This document shows positions 1 to 6,794 of a stretch of DNA of 12,328 nucleotides, piece by piece. The notes below the pieces were generated by a model, which was not told the origin of the DNA, ran no database searches, and saw only the letters and a program-made list of their open reading frames with translations. Both the position numbers and the translations under genes were made by a program. This DNA is from Clostridiales bacterium (GTDB lineage: Bacteria > Bacillota > Clostridia > Oscillospirales > CAG-272): assembly GCA_018370615.1 (NCBI GenBank), contig JAGZAC010000018.1:1-12328 (forward strand). The letters run 5' to 3'. Each line of letters begins with the position of its first letter. The stretch's first letter is position 1.

Positions 1-44
1 AAACTCATAACAAAAACAACTATAATCAGATATTATCTCATATA

Positions 45-191
45 AAACCACTCCGGCGGCAGAGCAGACACCACCCCAGTAGTTGCAAAGCAACTACCAC
101 ACAGGGGAGGCTTAAGAACAAGAAGGCCCCTTTGTGGGGAGATGTGCAGCATCCCCGGGGGCATGGCGGCGTAAGCCGACTGGGGGATTAT
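45..191 (+). repeat. Palindromic intergenic repeat R1 (long form, diverged)
   Basis: This is the most diverged copy of a repeat family found at eight places in the window. Its right end GGGGGATTAT matches the GGGGGATTGT end of R2, R4 and R5, and its left end AAACCACTCC is a decayed ACAACCCCTCC. Inside are several short palindromes: GTAGTTGC/GCAACTAC around an AAA loop (82-100), GATG/CATC (about 140-152) and CGGC/GCCG (about 169-180). The segment at about 126-165 is a near reverse complement of the middle module of R6 (about 11929-11969). It lies directly upstream of the pduL-like gene, so it may be part of that gene's 5' untranslated region. Confidence 0.7.
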
Positions 192-251
192 TTTCATAGT
201 GGACAAAGCAGATATAACATAGAAATCAATATAGAGGAGCAAAACAAACAC

Positions 252-827
252 ATGGAAAAGAAAGTTTTGGTAGAAACAAGCGCACGTCACGTACATCTGA
301 CAGAAGAACACATCGCCATTTTATTTGGAGAAGGCGCAACCCTCACATTTAAAAAAGCGCTGAGCCAGCCCGGCCAGTTTGCATGTGAGGAGCGGGTCAC
401 CGTGGTAGGACCGAAAAAGTCCATTCCCAATGTGATTATTTTGGGTCCTGCCAGAAAAGCGTCTCAGGTGGAGGTGTCTCTGACAGATGCACGTACGCTG
501 GGAATCGCAGCGCCCATCCGGGAAAGCGGCGATGTTGCCGGCAGCGGACCATGCAAGCTGATTGGTCCCTGCGGTGAGGTAGAGCTTGCAGAAGGAGTAA
601 TAGCCGCAAAGCGGCACATCCACTTTACACCGGAGAACGCAAAGGAATTTGGAGTAGAGGATAAGCAGATTGTTTCCGTAAAAATTACCAATGAACAAAG
701 AAGCACTGTATTCGGAGACGTTGTGATCCGTGTGAGCGAGAAATTTGCGCCCGCCATGCACATCGATACAGATGAGGCGAACGCGGCATGCGCTTTTGGA
801 GAATGCTGGGGCGAAGTGCTGGTCTGA
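252..827 (+). CDS. pduL: PduL-type phosphate acyltransferase (phosphotransacylase), cytosolic form
   Basis: This 191-residue protein belongs to the PduL family, which interconverts acyl-CoA plus phosphate with acyl phosphate plus CoA (typically propanoyl or acetyl). The family is unrelated to classical Pta and binds two metal ions. Two repeated beta-barrel halves are visible, each opening with a metal-binding RHxH motif: RHVHL (residues 12-16) and RHIHF (121-125). There is a conserved PIRESGD (88-94, likely phosphate-binding Arg90) and a C-terminal MHIDTDEANAA (169-179) with a further histidine. The ATG at 252 follows GAGGAG at 234-239. The reading frame is open further upstream, but that part is repeat R1. 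The protein starts directly at the catalytic domain, with no N-terminal encapsulation peptide, so it is probably free in the cytoplasm rather than in a microcompartment. No acetate kinase gene is adjacent. The family call is firm; the acyl chain preferred cannot be read from sequence. Confidence 0.93.
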   Translation: MEKKVLVETSARHVHLTEEHIAILFGEGATLTFKKALSQPGQFACEERVTVVGPKKSIPNVIILGPARKASQVEVSLTDARTLGIAAPIRESGDVAGSGPCKLIGPCGEVELAEGVIAAKRHIHFTPENAKEFGVEDKQIVSVKITNEQRSTVFGDVVIRVSEKFAPAMHIDTDEANAACAFGECWGEVLV

Positions 828-896
828 TTTCCACATATTCCGCTTCCTGCCTGCATACTATGGAGTGCAGTTATTATAAAAATAAGGAGAACAGCT

Positions 897-1115
897 ATGA
901 ACAGATTGAAAATACGCATTGACACCATGTCCGATGTGAGCAAGCTGGTGGCAGTGGCTACCAAAGCAAAGGGCAGAGTTATTCTGACAGACAATAACGA
1001 TTTTAAGGTAAACGCAAAAAGTCTTTTGGGTGCCATTTACACAATGGAGTGGTCAGAGGTATATCTGGAGTCTGACGAAGACTTGTACAATGCCTTGTCC
1101 GATTTGGTTGTTTAA
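897..1115 (+). CDS. Small HPr-fold protein lacking the phosphorylatable histidine
   Basis: The 72-residue product has the length pattern and C-terminal half of the PTS phosphocarrier HPr. FKVNAKSLLGAI (residues 36-47) lines up with the HPr segment VNLKSIMGV, which contains regulatory Ser46 (here Ser42), and the acidic ESDEDLYNAL tail lines up with the last HPr helix. The N-terminal part, RIDTMSDVSKLVAVATKAKG, aligns with the HPr region carrying GIHARPA, but it has neither the active-site His15 nor the following Arg-Pro. It therefore cannot carry phosphate in the normal PTS relay. A regulatory or structural role is possible; the function is unknown. The start is ATG with AAGGAGA at 884-890. 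It lies 69 bases after the pduL-like gene and is followed by a terminator-like hairpin. Confidence 0.8.
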   Translation: MNRLKIRIDTMSDVSKLVAVATKAKGRVILTDNNDFKVNAKSLLGAIYTMEWSEVYLESDEDLYNALSDLVV

Positions 1116-1121
1116 TGTACT

Positions 1122-1154
1122 GGGGAACATGCAGATGTTCCCCTCATTATTTTT
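1122..1154 (+). terminator. Intrinsic terminator-like hairpin between the HPr-like gene and pgeF
   Basis: GGGGAACAT (1122-1130) and ATGTTCCCC (1135-1143) form a perfect 9-bp stem around a GCAG loop, followed by a T-rich tail ending in TTTTT at 1150-1154. It begins 6 bases after the HPr-like stop codon. The T tract leads directly into the pgeF ribosome site (TAAGGA, 1156-1161), so read-through or an unseen promoter is needed to express pgeF. Confidence 0.7.
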
Positions 1155-1170
1155 ATAAGGAATTTGTATT

Positions 1171-1965
1171 ATGTTTTATTACAATACATATACGTGGAAA
1201 TCAGATGTGCTGGACGTCTCCGGCACGGCCCACGGATTTTCCACCAGAGAGGGGGGCGTCAGCACGCTGCCCCACACCGCATCTATGAATACCGGCTTTC
1301 ATCGGGGGGATGCAGAAGAGACAGTTATCGAAAACATCCGTCTGTTTTGTGTGCATGCCGGGCTGCCTACGGATGTAGTGTGTACGCCGCAGATCCACTC
1401 GGATCGGATCCGGTATGTGACGCGAGAAAACATCGGCGAAGGAACGCTGCGGGAGGTACCCTACCCCTGCGACGGATTTGTGACGGACCAGCCGGGGATT
1501 ACGCTTTTGGTACGGGTGGCGGACTGTGCGCCGATTTTGCTTGTGGGAGTGACAGAAAGCGGGGCGCCTCTGGTGGGTGCAGTCCATGCAGGCTGGCGGG
1601 GAACTGCCGCCGGCATTGGAGCAAAAGCAGTTTCCATGCTGCGGGAAATGGGTGCCGCAGAGGTGCGCGCCGCGGTGGGGGCATGTATTCATGCCTGCTG
1701 CTATCAGGTAGGTGAGGAGCTGCGGGACACCGTGGCAGAACTGCGGGGCAGTACCTTTGCCGATAGGTATGTGACGGCGCGGGACGGCGCGCTGTATGCG
1801 GATATTGCCGGGATGAACCGGGAACTGCTTTTGGAGGCAGGAGCGGCACAGGTGGATGTGTGCAGGGAGTGTACGCAGTGCAATCCTACGCTGTATCATT
1901 CCCACCGGGCTACCGGAGGCGTTCGAGGAACTATGGGAGCTGGTGTGGGGATCGTTTGCGTTTAG
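1171..1965 (+). CDS. pgeF: Laccase-domain protein PgeF/YfiH (multicopper polyphenol oxidase family)
   Basis: The 264-residue protein is a full-length member of the YfiH/YlmD/PgeF family. Members are zinc proteins reported as purine-nucleoside phosphorylase/deaminase or as peptidoglycan-editing factors, and are often annotated polyphenol oxidase. The usual metal ligands are present: His76 in QIHS, Cys119 in RVADCAP and His139 in VHAGWRG. Other family marks are HGFSTREGGVS (21-31), CCYQVGEE (176-183) and the C-terminal HSHRATGGVRG (243-253). The usual GPxIGxCCYEVG stretch reads GACIHACCYQVG here, a modest variation. The ATG at 1171 is preceded by TAAGGA at 1156-1161. Repeat R2 begins one base after the stop codon. 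The family call is confident; the physiological substrate is not known from sequence. Confidence 0.92.
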   Translation: MFYYNTYTWKSDVLDVSGTAHGFSTREGGVSTLPHTASMNTGFHRGDAEETVIENIRLFCVHAGLPTDVVCTPQIHSDRIRYVTRENIGEGTLREVPYPCDGFVTDQPGITLLVRVADCAPILLVGVTESGAPLVGAVHAGWRGTAAGIGAKAVSMLREMGAAEVRAAVGACIHACCYQVGEELRDTVAELRGSTFADRYVTARDGALYADIAGMNRELLLEAGAAQVDVCRECTQCNPTLYHSHRATGGVRGTMGAGVGIVCV

Positions 1966-1966
1966 A

Positions 1967-2084
1967 ACAACCCCTCCGCCACGGCTACGCCGTAGCACCT
2001 CCCCTTGCACAGGGGAGGCTAGAGGAAGGAGAAAGTCCCCCTTGTGCAAAGGGGGATGTCTGCGTTAGCAGACAGGGGGATTGT
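1967..2084 (+). repeat. Palindromic intergenic repeat R2 (short form)
   Basis: This 118-bp element is bounded by the imperfect terminal inverted repeats ACAACCCCTC and GGGGGATTGT. The internal order is a tip hairpin GCTAC/GTAGC, a C-rich/G-rich hairpin (CCTCCCCT and AGGGGAGG around TGCAC), a spacer, a second C/G hairpin (CCCCCTT and AAGGGGG) and a second tip GTCTGC/GCAGAC around GTTA. It starts one base after the pgeF stop codon. Confidence 0.85.
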
Positions 2085-2093
2085 CTCCTATAT

Positions 2094-2230
2094 ACAACCC
2101 CTCCGGCAGCTTTGCTGCCACCTCCCCTTGCATAGGGGAGGCTTTATTTTATGGTGCTTTCGCTGACTCCCTTACCAGGGGAGGCCTTATTTTATGACGC
2201 CTTTGCTCACACCTCCTCAGGGAGGCTATT
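2094..2230 (+). repeat. Palindromic intergenic repeat R3 (left half intact, remainder decayed)
   Basis: The left half is typical of the family: ACAACCCCTCC at 2094-2104, the tip GGCAGC/GCTGCC around TTT, then CCTCCCCT/AGGGGAGG. The right half is not recognisable. Instead there are two further short C/G hairpin remnants, near 2166-2183 (TCCCTTACCAGGGGA) and near 2211-2226 (CCTCCTCAGGGAGG), separated by similar TTATTTTATG segments. It looks like a decayed or composite copy. Confidence 0.65.
2121..2152 (+). terminator. Repeat-derived hairpin with T-rich tail, possible pgeF terminator
   Basis: CCTCCCCT (2121-2128) pairs perfectly with AGGGGAGG (2134-2141) around TGCAT, followed by CTTTATTTTAT. 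It is part of R3. It is the first hairpin with a T-rich tail after pgeF, so it could end transcription before the pyr promoter. This is inferred from shape only. Confidence 0.45.
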
Positions 2231-2285
2231 CCTTGAAGAACCACCTTACTCTTCCTGCAAAATGAAAGGAATTCCAAATTTCCTC

Positions 2286-2314
2286 TTGACAAGCAGTTTC
2301 CGGTATGCTATTCT
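2286..2314 (+). promoter_or_regulatory. Sigma-70/SigA-type promoter of the pyr operon
   Basis: A perfect -35 box TTGACA (2286-2291) is separated by exactly 17 bases from TATTCT (2309-2314), a 4/6 match to TATAAT. Transcription would start near 2321, just before the attenuator RNA. No other good promoter is seen between the repeats and pyrC. Confidence 0.75.
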
Positions 2315-2320
2315 ATTACA

Positions 2321-2434
2321 AGAATCTTTAAGCAGGTACAGAGATACCGTCAAGATTTTTCATAGAAGCATACTGCAAAGGAATTTGCAGCTTTGTTTTG
2401 CACGGGATGATCTTGCGGGGCAAGATCATTTTTT
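2321..2434 (+). promoter_or_regulatory. PyrR-type attenuator leader of the pyr operon (binding loop, antiterminator, terminator)
   Basis: Three mutually exclusive RNA structures can be drawn. The first is a binding hairpin: lower stem 2321-2328 with 2352-2359 (one G-U pair), an asymmetric internal bulge (TAAGCA against GTC), and upper stem GGTA/TACC closing the hexaloop CAGAGA (2339-2344). This hexaloop matches the CNGNGA loop of PyrR-binding sites in Bacillus pyr leaders. The second is an antiterminator: CAAGAT (2351-2356), which overlaps the 3' arm of the binding hairpin, is complementary to ATCTTG (2410-2415), the 5' arm of the terminator. It encloses a hairpin with stem CTGCAAA/TTTGCAG (2373-2390). 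The third is the terminator. In the known mechanism, PyrR bound to UMP stabilises the first hairpin and so permits termination. The loop sequence, overlap logic and gene context agree, but PyrR itself is not in the window. Confidence 0.85.
2407..2434 (+). terminator. Intrinsic terminator in the pyr leader
   Basis: ATGATCTTGC (2407-2416) and GCAAGATCAT (2420-2429) form a perfect 10-bp stem with a GGG loop, followed by six T residues (2429-2434). It ends just before the pyrC ribosome site (AGGGAGA, 2437-2443), so it must be bypassed for operon expression, as expected for an attenuator. Confidence 0.88.
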
Positions 2435-2448
2435 ATAGGGAGAAAAGC

Positions 2449-3726
2449 GTGAAGATTGTATTAAAAGATGCTGCAATTTACAAAAATGGCCACATAACAT
2501 CCGCGGATTTCTTTTTGTCGGACGGGATGGTTTCCGACCCTTTTCTCCGTCCCGATTTTATAGTGGATGCAAGAAAATATTATATATTTCCCGGGTTTGC
2601 TGATGTGCATGTGCACCTCAGAGAACCCGGCTTTTCTTATAAAGAAACTATTGCCTCCGGAACGGCAGCGGCGGCCCGTGGGGGATATACCCGGGTGTGC
2701 GCCATGCCCAATCTACATCCGGTGCCGGACAGCAGAGAACATCTGCAGGCACAGCTATCCATTATCGCACGGGACGCGAAGATTCGCGTATACCCCTATG
2801 GAGCGATTACAGTGGGCGAAAACGGCGTGGCGCTGGTGCCCATGGAGGAAATGGATAAAGCCGTGGCATTTTCCGACGACGGCCGGGGAGTACAGTCACC
2901 GGAGCTGATGGAAGCCGCCATGCGCCGGGCGGCCGCACTGCATAAAATCATTGCGGCCCACTGCGAGGATACATCTTTGCTCCATGGCGGATACATACAT
3001 GACGGTGCTTATGCGGCCGCTCACGGCCACAAAGGTATTTGCTCCCAGTCGGAGTGGGGGCCGATTCAGCGGGATCTGGCGCTGGCGGAGCGGACAGGCT
3101 GTGCCTATCACGTCTGCCATGTTTCCTGCGAGGAAAGTGTGGAACTGATTCGGCAGGCAAAGGCCAGGGGAGTAGATGTAACCTGTGAAACCGCGCCCCA
3201 CTATCTTACCCTGTGTGACGAGGATCTCCAGGAGGACGGCAGATTCAAAATGAATCCACCCCTGCGCAGCCGCAGGGATAAAGAGGCGCTTATCCAGGGA
3301 ATTTTGGACGGTACCATCGATATGATCGCTACCGACCACGCACCCCATACAGCGGAGGAAAAAGGCCGGGGGCTGGCTGGCAGTCTTATGGGTGTGGTGG
3401 GACTGGAAACGGCTTTTCCCGTGCTGTACACCCACTTGGTACGGCCGGGCATTCTGCCGCTGGAACGTCTGATTCGGCTGCTGTACGAGAATCCCTGTGG
3501 CCGGTTCGGCCTTGGAGAGAGCAGTATGAAGCCCGGAGAGCGGGCGGACTTTACCGTGTTTGATCTAGACGCCGCTTATACAGTAGAGCCGGAAGAGTTT
3601 CTGACCTTGGGCCGGGCCACGCCCTTTGCGGGAACGCAGGTTTTCGGCCGGTGCCTGCTGACAGTTTGTGACGGACGCATTGTGTGGCGGGAGCCTGCCG
3701 CCAAGGCGATGCCCACAGCCTTATAA
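2449..3726 (+). CDS. pyrC: Dihydroorotase
   Basis: This 425-residue class I dihydroorotase catalyses reversible cyclisation of N-carbamoyl-aspartate to dihydroorotate, the third step of UMP synthesis. The metal-binding signature DVHVHLREPG is at residues 52-61 (His54, His56). Other family marks are CAMPN (84-88), the bridging aspartate in FSDDGRG (141-147), AAHCED (169-174), YHVCHVS (220-226) and ATDHAPHT (294-301) with the catalytic Asp296. The start chosen is GTG at 2449, with AGGGAGA at 2437-2443. An in-frame upstream TTG at 2398 lies before the leader terminator and would translate it, so it is unlikely. This is the first gene of the pyr operon; pyrK follows 15 bases later. Length and motifs are normal. 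Confidence 0.95.
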   Translation: MKIVLKDAAIYKNGHITSADFFLSDGMVSDPFLRPDFIVDARKYYIFPGFADVHVHLREPGFSYKETIASGTAAAARGGYTRVCAMPNLHPVPDSREHLQAQLSIIARDAKIRVYPYGAITVGENGVALVPMEEMDKAVAFSDDGRGVQSPELMEAAMRRAAALHKIIAAHCEDTSLLHGGYIHDGAYAAAHGHKGICSQSEWGPIQRDLALAERTGCAYHVCHVSCEESVELIRQAKARGVDVTCETAPHYLTLCDEDLQEDGRFKMNPPLRSRRDKEALIQGILDGTIDMIATDHAPHTAEEKGRGLAGSLMGVVGLETAFPVLYTHLVRPGILPLERLIRLLYENPCGRFGLGESSMKPGERADFTVFDLDAAYTVEPEEFLTLGRATPFAGTQVFGRCLLTVCDGRIVWREPAAKAMPTAL

Positions 3727-3741
3727 TAAGGAAGGACGATT

Positions 3742-4482
3742 ATGAAGCAAGGGATTTTTACGATACAGGAAAACCTCCAAATTGCACCGGATATGTATGA
3801 GATGGCATTGACCGGTGACGTCAGTGAAATTACAAAGCCTGGACAGTTTGTAAACATCGCTCTGGACGGGTTCTACCTGCGACGGCCTTTGTCGGTCCAC
3901 GACGTGGATTCCGGTGCGGGAATCCTGCGGGTCATCTATAAAACGGTGGGGCGGGGAACAGACGCCATGTCCCGTATGGGGCCTGGAAAGACCTTGGATG
4001 TACTCACCGGACTGGGAAACGGATTTGACATTGCAAAGGCCGGGGAAACCAATCTGGTCATCGGCGGCGGCGCGGGTACGCCCCCTATGTACTGGACGGC
4101 GAAGGCCCTGCGGGACGCCGGAAAAAAAGTGACCGCCATTTTGGGCTTCAACACGGCGGCAGAGGTGATTTTGCAGCAGAAATTTGCAGCTGCAAACATT
4201 CCCACGGTGATCACCACTGCCGACGGCAGTGCAGGAATAAAGGGGTTTGTCACGGCGGCGCTGTCAGAGCTGCCTGCTCCCGATTACACCTTTTCCTGCG
4301 GCCCTGAGCCTATGCTGCGGGCGGTGTATGACGAAACCACCTGCCCTGGCCAGTTCAGCTTTGAGGAGCGGATGGGCTGCGGGTTCGGCGCCTGTATGGG
4401 CTGTAGCTGCAAGACGAAGTACGGGGCAAAGCGCATTTGCAAGGATGGCCCGGTGCTGGAAAAGGAGGAAATCCTGTGGTAA
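3742..4482 (+). CDS. pyrK: Dihydroorotate dehydrogenase electron transfer subunit
   Basis: The 246-residue PyrK is the FAD and [2Fe-2S] subunit that passes electrons from PyrD's FMN to NAD+ in class 1B dihydroorotate dehydrogenase. The FAD-binding RRPLSV (47-52) and nucleotide-binding IGGGAGTPP (107-115) of a ferredoxin-reductase fold are present. So is SCGPEPML (185-192). The C-terminal cluster motif begins with [11 protein letters not shown] (211-221) and ends with RICKDGP (231-237). Candidate cluster ligands are Cys213, Cys218, Cys221 and Cys233; Cys223 is an extra cysteine beside them. The ribosome site AAGGAAGG (3728-3735) precedes the ATG. The last bases overlap the start of pyrD, consistent with coupled synthesis of the two partners. 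Confidence 0.95.
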   Translation: MKQGIFTIQENLQIAPDMYEMALTGDVSEITKPGQFVNIALDGFYLRRPLSVHDVDSGAGILRVIYKTVGRGTDAMSRMGPGKTLDVLTGLGNGFDIAKAGETNLVIGGGAGTPPMYWTAKALRDAGKKVTAILGFNTAAEVILQQKFAAANIPTVITTADGSAGIKGFVTAALSELPAPDYTFSCGPEPMLRAVYDETTCPGQFSFEERMGCGFGACMGCSCKTKYGAKRICKDGPVLEKEEILW

Positions 4483-5387
4483 ACCTAAAAACGACGCTAT
4501 CCGGCATCGTGCTGGACAATCCGGTGATTCCCGCCAGCGGAACCTTTGGATTTGGAGAAGAATTTGCGCCTCTGTATGATTTGAATATTTTAGGTTCCAT
4601 TTCCATCAAGGGAACGACGCTGGAGCCCCGTTTCGGCAATCCCACGCCCCGGATCGCGGAGTGTACTGCCGGTCTGATCAATTCGGTGGGCCTGCAGAAT
4701 CCCGGTGTGGAAAAAGTGGTTGGAGAGGAACTGCCCAGGCTGGCCCAGCATTATCATAAGCCGGTCATCGCCAATATCAGCGGATTTTCCGTGGAAGAGT
4801 ATGCCGCCTGTGCAGCCCGGATGGATCAGGCGAAGGAAGTGGGAATCATTGAGGTCAATGTCAGCTGTCCCAACGTCCACGGGGGAGGGATCAGCTTTGG
4901 CACAGACCCGGCATCTGCCGCCGCAGTGACGAGGGCGGTGAAAGCAGTGACCAAAAAGCCGGTGTACATCAAGCTCACTCCAAATGTGACGGATATTGTG
5001 TCCATTGCACAGGCCTGTGAGGATGCCGGCGCCGATGGACTGTCGCTGATCAACACACTGCTTGGAATGCGGATTGACCTGAAACGGAGAAAGCCGGTCA
5101 TCGCCAACAAAATGGGGGGATTTTCCGGCCCTGCAATCTTTCCGGTAGCGCTGCGGATGGTGTATCAGGTATACGAAGCAGTGCAGATTCCCATCATCGG
5201 TATGGGCGGCGTATCTACAGCAGACGATGTGATAGAAATGATGCTGGCAGGGGCCGCGGCAGTCCAAGTGGGGGCTGCAAATTTGGTCAACCCCCAGGCC
5301 TGTCGGGATATTATCGAAGATTTGCCTCGGCGTGCCGAATATTATGGAATCCAGTCCCTTTCCGAAATTATCGGCGGGGCACATTAA
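4476..5387 (+). CDS. pyrD: Dihydroorotate dehydrogenase catalytic subunit, class 1B (NAD-linked)
   Basis: This 303-residue FMN enzyme oxidises dihydroorotate to orotate. The catalytic base is Cys131 in [11 protein letters not shown] (128-138), the cysteine being typical of class 1 enzymes. FMN and substrate contacts expected of the family are visible in [10 protein letters not shown] (43-52, Lys46), NSVGLQNPG (69-77) and IGMGGVST (241-248). With PyrK next door this is the 1B heterotetramer type. The start is GTG at 4476, overlapping the last 7 bases of pyrK, with GGAGG at 4464-4468. The upstream in-frame start at 4437 lies inside pyrK's cluster-binding region and has no ribosome site. pyrF follows 16 bases downstream. 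Confidence 0.95.
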   Translation: MVNLKTTLSGIVLDNPVIPASGTFGFGEEFAPLYDLNILGSISIKGTTLEPRFGNPTPRIAECTAGLINSVGLQNPGVEKVVGEELPRLAQHYHKPVIANISGFSVEEYAACAARMDQAKEVGIIEVNVSCPNVHGGGISFGTDPASAAAVTRAVKAVTKKPVYIKLTPNVTDIVSIAQACEDAGADGLSLINTLLGMRIDLKRRKPVIANKMGGFSGPAIFPVALRMVYQVYEAVQIPIIGMGGVSTADDVIEMMLAGAAAVQVGAANLVNPQACRDIIEDLPRRAEYYGIQSLSEIIGGAH

Positions 5388-5403
5388 ATAATAGGAGGAG
5401 AAA

Positions 5404-6108
5404 ATGGGAAAAGACGTAATTATCGCATGCGACTTTGCAGACGCAGAGACGTATACCGCATTTTTGGACCGGTTTGCCGGGGAGGCGCGGCGCCCCTTTG
5501 TGAAAATCGGAATGGAATTGTTCTATGCTGCGGGGCCGGATATCGTCCGGCTGACCAAGGAGCGAGGACATTCAATCTTTCTGGATCTGAAGCTCCATGA
5601 CATCCCCAATACAGTGGAAAAGGCTATGGCAGTGCTGGCGCGCCTGGGGGTAGACATGTGCAATCTCCACGCCGCGGGCGCCATTCCCATGATGGAAGCC
5701 GCTCTGCGGGGGCTTTCCTCCGGCGGGGGGAAACGTCCGATTCTTCTGGCAGTCACCCAGCTGACGTCTACCAATCAGGAGGTAATGGAACGGGACCTGC
5801 TCATCCATGCGCCCATCGAGGAGGTAGTCTGCGCCTATGCAAAAAATGCTCAGACGGCAGGACTGGACGGCGTCGTCTGCTCTCCTCTGGAGGCTGGAAT
5901 GGTCAAGGAGCGATGCGGGAAGCAGTTTCTCACTGTGACGCCTGGCGTACGCTTTGCAGACGAAGACAAGGGAGACCAGTCCCGGGTGACGACGCCGGCG
6001 CGGGCACGGGAGATCGGCAGCGATTATATAGTGGTGGGACGGCCCATCACAGCGGCAGAGGATCCCGTAGCTGCATATAAACGATGTGTAGCAGAATTTT
6101 GTGACTGA
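5404..6108 (+). CDS. pyrF: Orotidine 5'-phosphate decarboxylase
   Basis: The 234-residue OMP decarboxylase catalyses the last step to UMP. Its TIM-barrel active-site signature DLKLHDIPNTV lies at residues 61-71 and holds the Lys/Asp catalytic set (Asp61, Lys63, Asp66). Asp10 and Lys34 (FVKIGMELF) complete the active site. TVTPGVR (177-183) and IVVGRPI (209-215) bind the phosphate. The ATG is preceded by AGGAGGAG (5393-5400). Length and motifs are normal for the shorter, bacillus-like group. It lies in the middle of the pyr operon, with pyrE 18 bases downstream. Confidence 0.96.
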   Translation: MGKDVIIACDFADAETYTAFLDRFAGEARRPFVKIGMELFYAAGPDIVRLTKERGHSIFLDLKLHDIPNTVEKAMAVLARLGVDMCNLHAAGAIPMMEAALRGLSSGGGKRPILLAVTQLTSTNQEVMERDLLIHAPIEEVVCAYAKNAQTAGLDGVVCSPLEAGMVKERCGKQFLTVTPGVRFADEDKGDQSRVTTPARAREIGSDYIVVGRPITAAEDPVAAYKRCVAEFCD

Positions 6109-6126
6109 GAGAGGGGAAAGATAACA

Positions 6127-6774
6127 ATGAGTACAGAAATGCAGATTGCAAAGGCACTGCTGGATATCAAAGCAGTATTTTTCCGCCCGGACGAGCCCTT
6201 TACCTGGGCCAGCGGCATCAAAAGCCCGGTGTACTGCGACAACCGTTTGATTCTGACAGCTCCCCAGGTGCGCACCCTTGTGGAGACGGCCATCGCCGAG
6301 GCGGTGAAGGCCTATTACCCACAGGCGGAGGTTCTCATGGGAACCAGTACCGCAGGAATCGCCCACGCCGCTATCGCGGCCCATATGCTGGGGCTTCCCA
6401 TGGGCTATGTGCGGGGGGGCAACAAGGACCACGGCCGGCAGAACCGTATTGAGGGCAGGCTGGAAGCAGGGCAGAAGGTCGTGGTGATTGAGGACCTTAT
6501 TTCCACCGGCGGCAGTGTCATCGATGTGGTAGAAGCGCTTCGCGAAGCCGGCGCGCAGGTGCTGGGCATTGTAAGCATCTTTACATATGGCATGCAAAAG
6601 GGGCTGGATCGACTCCAGGCAGCCGGGGTGGAAAATCACAGTCTCACCTGTTTTGACGCAGTTGCCCAGGCAGCCGGGGAAAACGGATATATCGCCAAGG
6701 AGGATATTGCCCGTCTGCTTCAGTTCCGGGACAATCCCTCAGATGAGAGCTGGATGAAGCGGCAAGGAAAATAA
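6127..6774 (+). CDS. pyrE: Orotate phosphoribosyltransferase
   Basis: The 215-residue enzyme joins orotate to PRPP to form OMP. The PRPP-binding signature is [14 protein letters not shown] (118-131). The flexible catalytic loop is [17 protein letters not shown] (94-110), keeping the key Lys100, Asp101 and His102; the residues just before them (GGN) differ from the SKPK or RKEAK type of well-known members. [16 protein letters not shown] (25-40) contributes the orotate and pyrophosphate contacts typical of the family. The ribosome site GAGAGGGGAAAG (6108-6119) precedes the ATG. It sits between pyrF and pyrB on the same strand. Confidence 0.95.
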   Translation: MSTEMQIAKALLDIKAVFFRPDEPFTWASGIKSPVYCDNRLILTAPQVRTLVETAIAEAVKAYYPQAEVLMGTSTAGIAHAAIAAHMLGLPMGYVRGGNKDHGRQNRIEGRLEAGQKVVVIEDLISTGGSVIDVVEALREAGAQVLGIVSIFTYGMQKGLDRLQAAGVENHSLTCFDAVAQAAGENGYIAKEDIARLLQFRDNPSDESWMKRQGK

Positions 6775-6794
6775 CAACAGAAAGGGGGCCTTTT

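Noticed and set aside
21..26. TATAAT box as a pduL promoter
   Set aside because: A perfect -10 hexamer is present, but its -35 region falls partly outside the window and repeat R1 lies between it and the gene, so I cannot support a promoter call.
132..251. In-frame upstream start of the pduL-like gene, adding 40 residues
   Set aside because: The extension is encoded by repeat R1 and adjoining non-coding DNA, does not resemble PduL or an encapsulation peptide, and has no ribosome site. The ATG at 252 has GAGGAG at a good distance.
828..896. Terminator between the pduL-like and HPr-like genes
   Set aside because: CTGC/GCAG with ACT/AGT can form a bulged 7-bp hairpin near 851-870, but it is weak and the tail is A/T mixed, so no terminator is called.
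1201..2049. Long antisense open frames opposite pgeF and other genes
   Set aside because: They are shadow frames opposite well-recognised genes, with no ribosome sites or recognisable domains, and they run into repeats.
2321..2434. T-box riboswitch upstream of pyrC
   Set aside because: No T-box sequence (TGGNACC type) or specifier-loop architecture is seen. The CAGAGA loop and arm overlaps fit a PyrR leader better, and the genes are not for amino acids.
2398..2448. TTG start of pyrC at 2398
   Set aside because: It lies upstream of the leader terminator stem and would translate through it. GTG at 2449 has a ribosome site and begins the normal dihydroorotase N-terminus.
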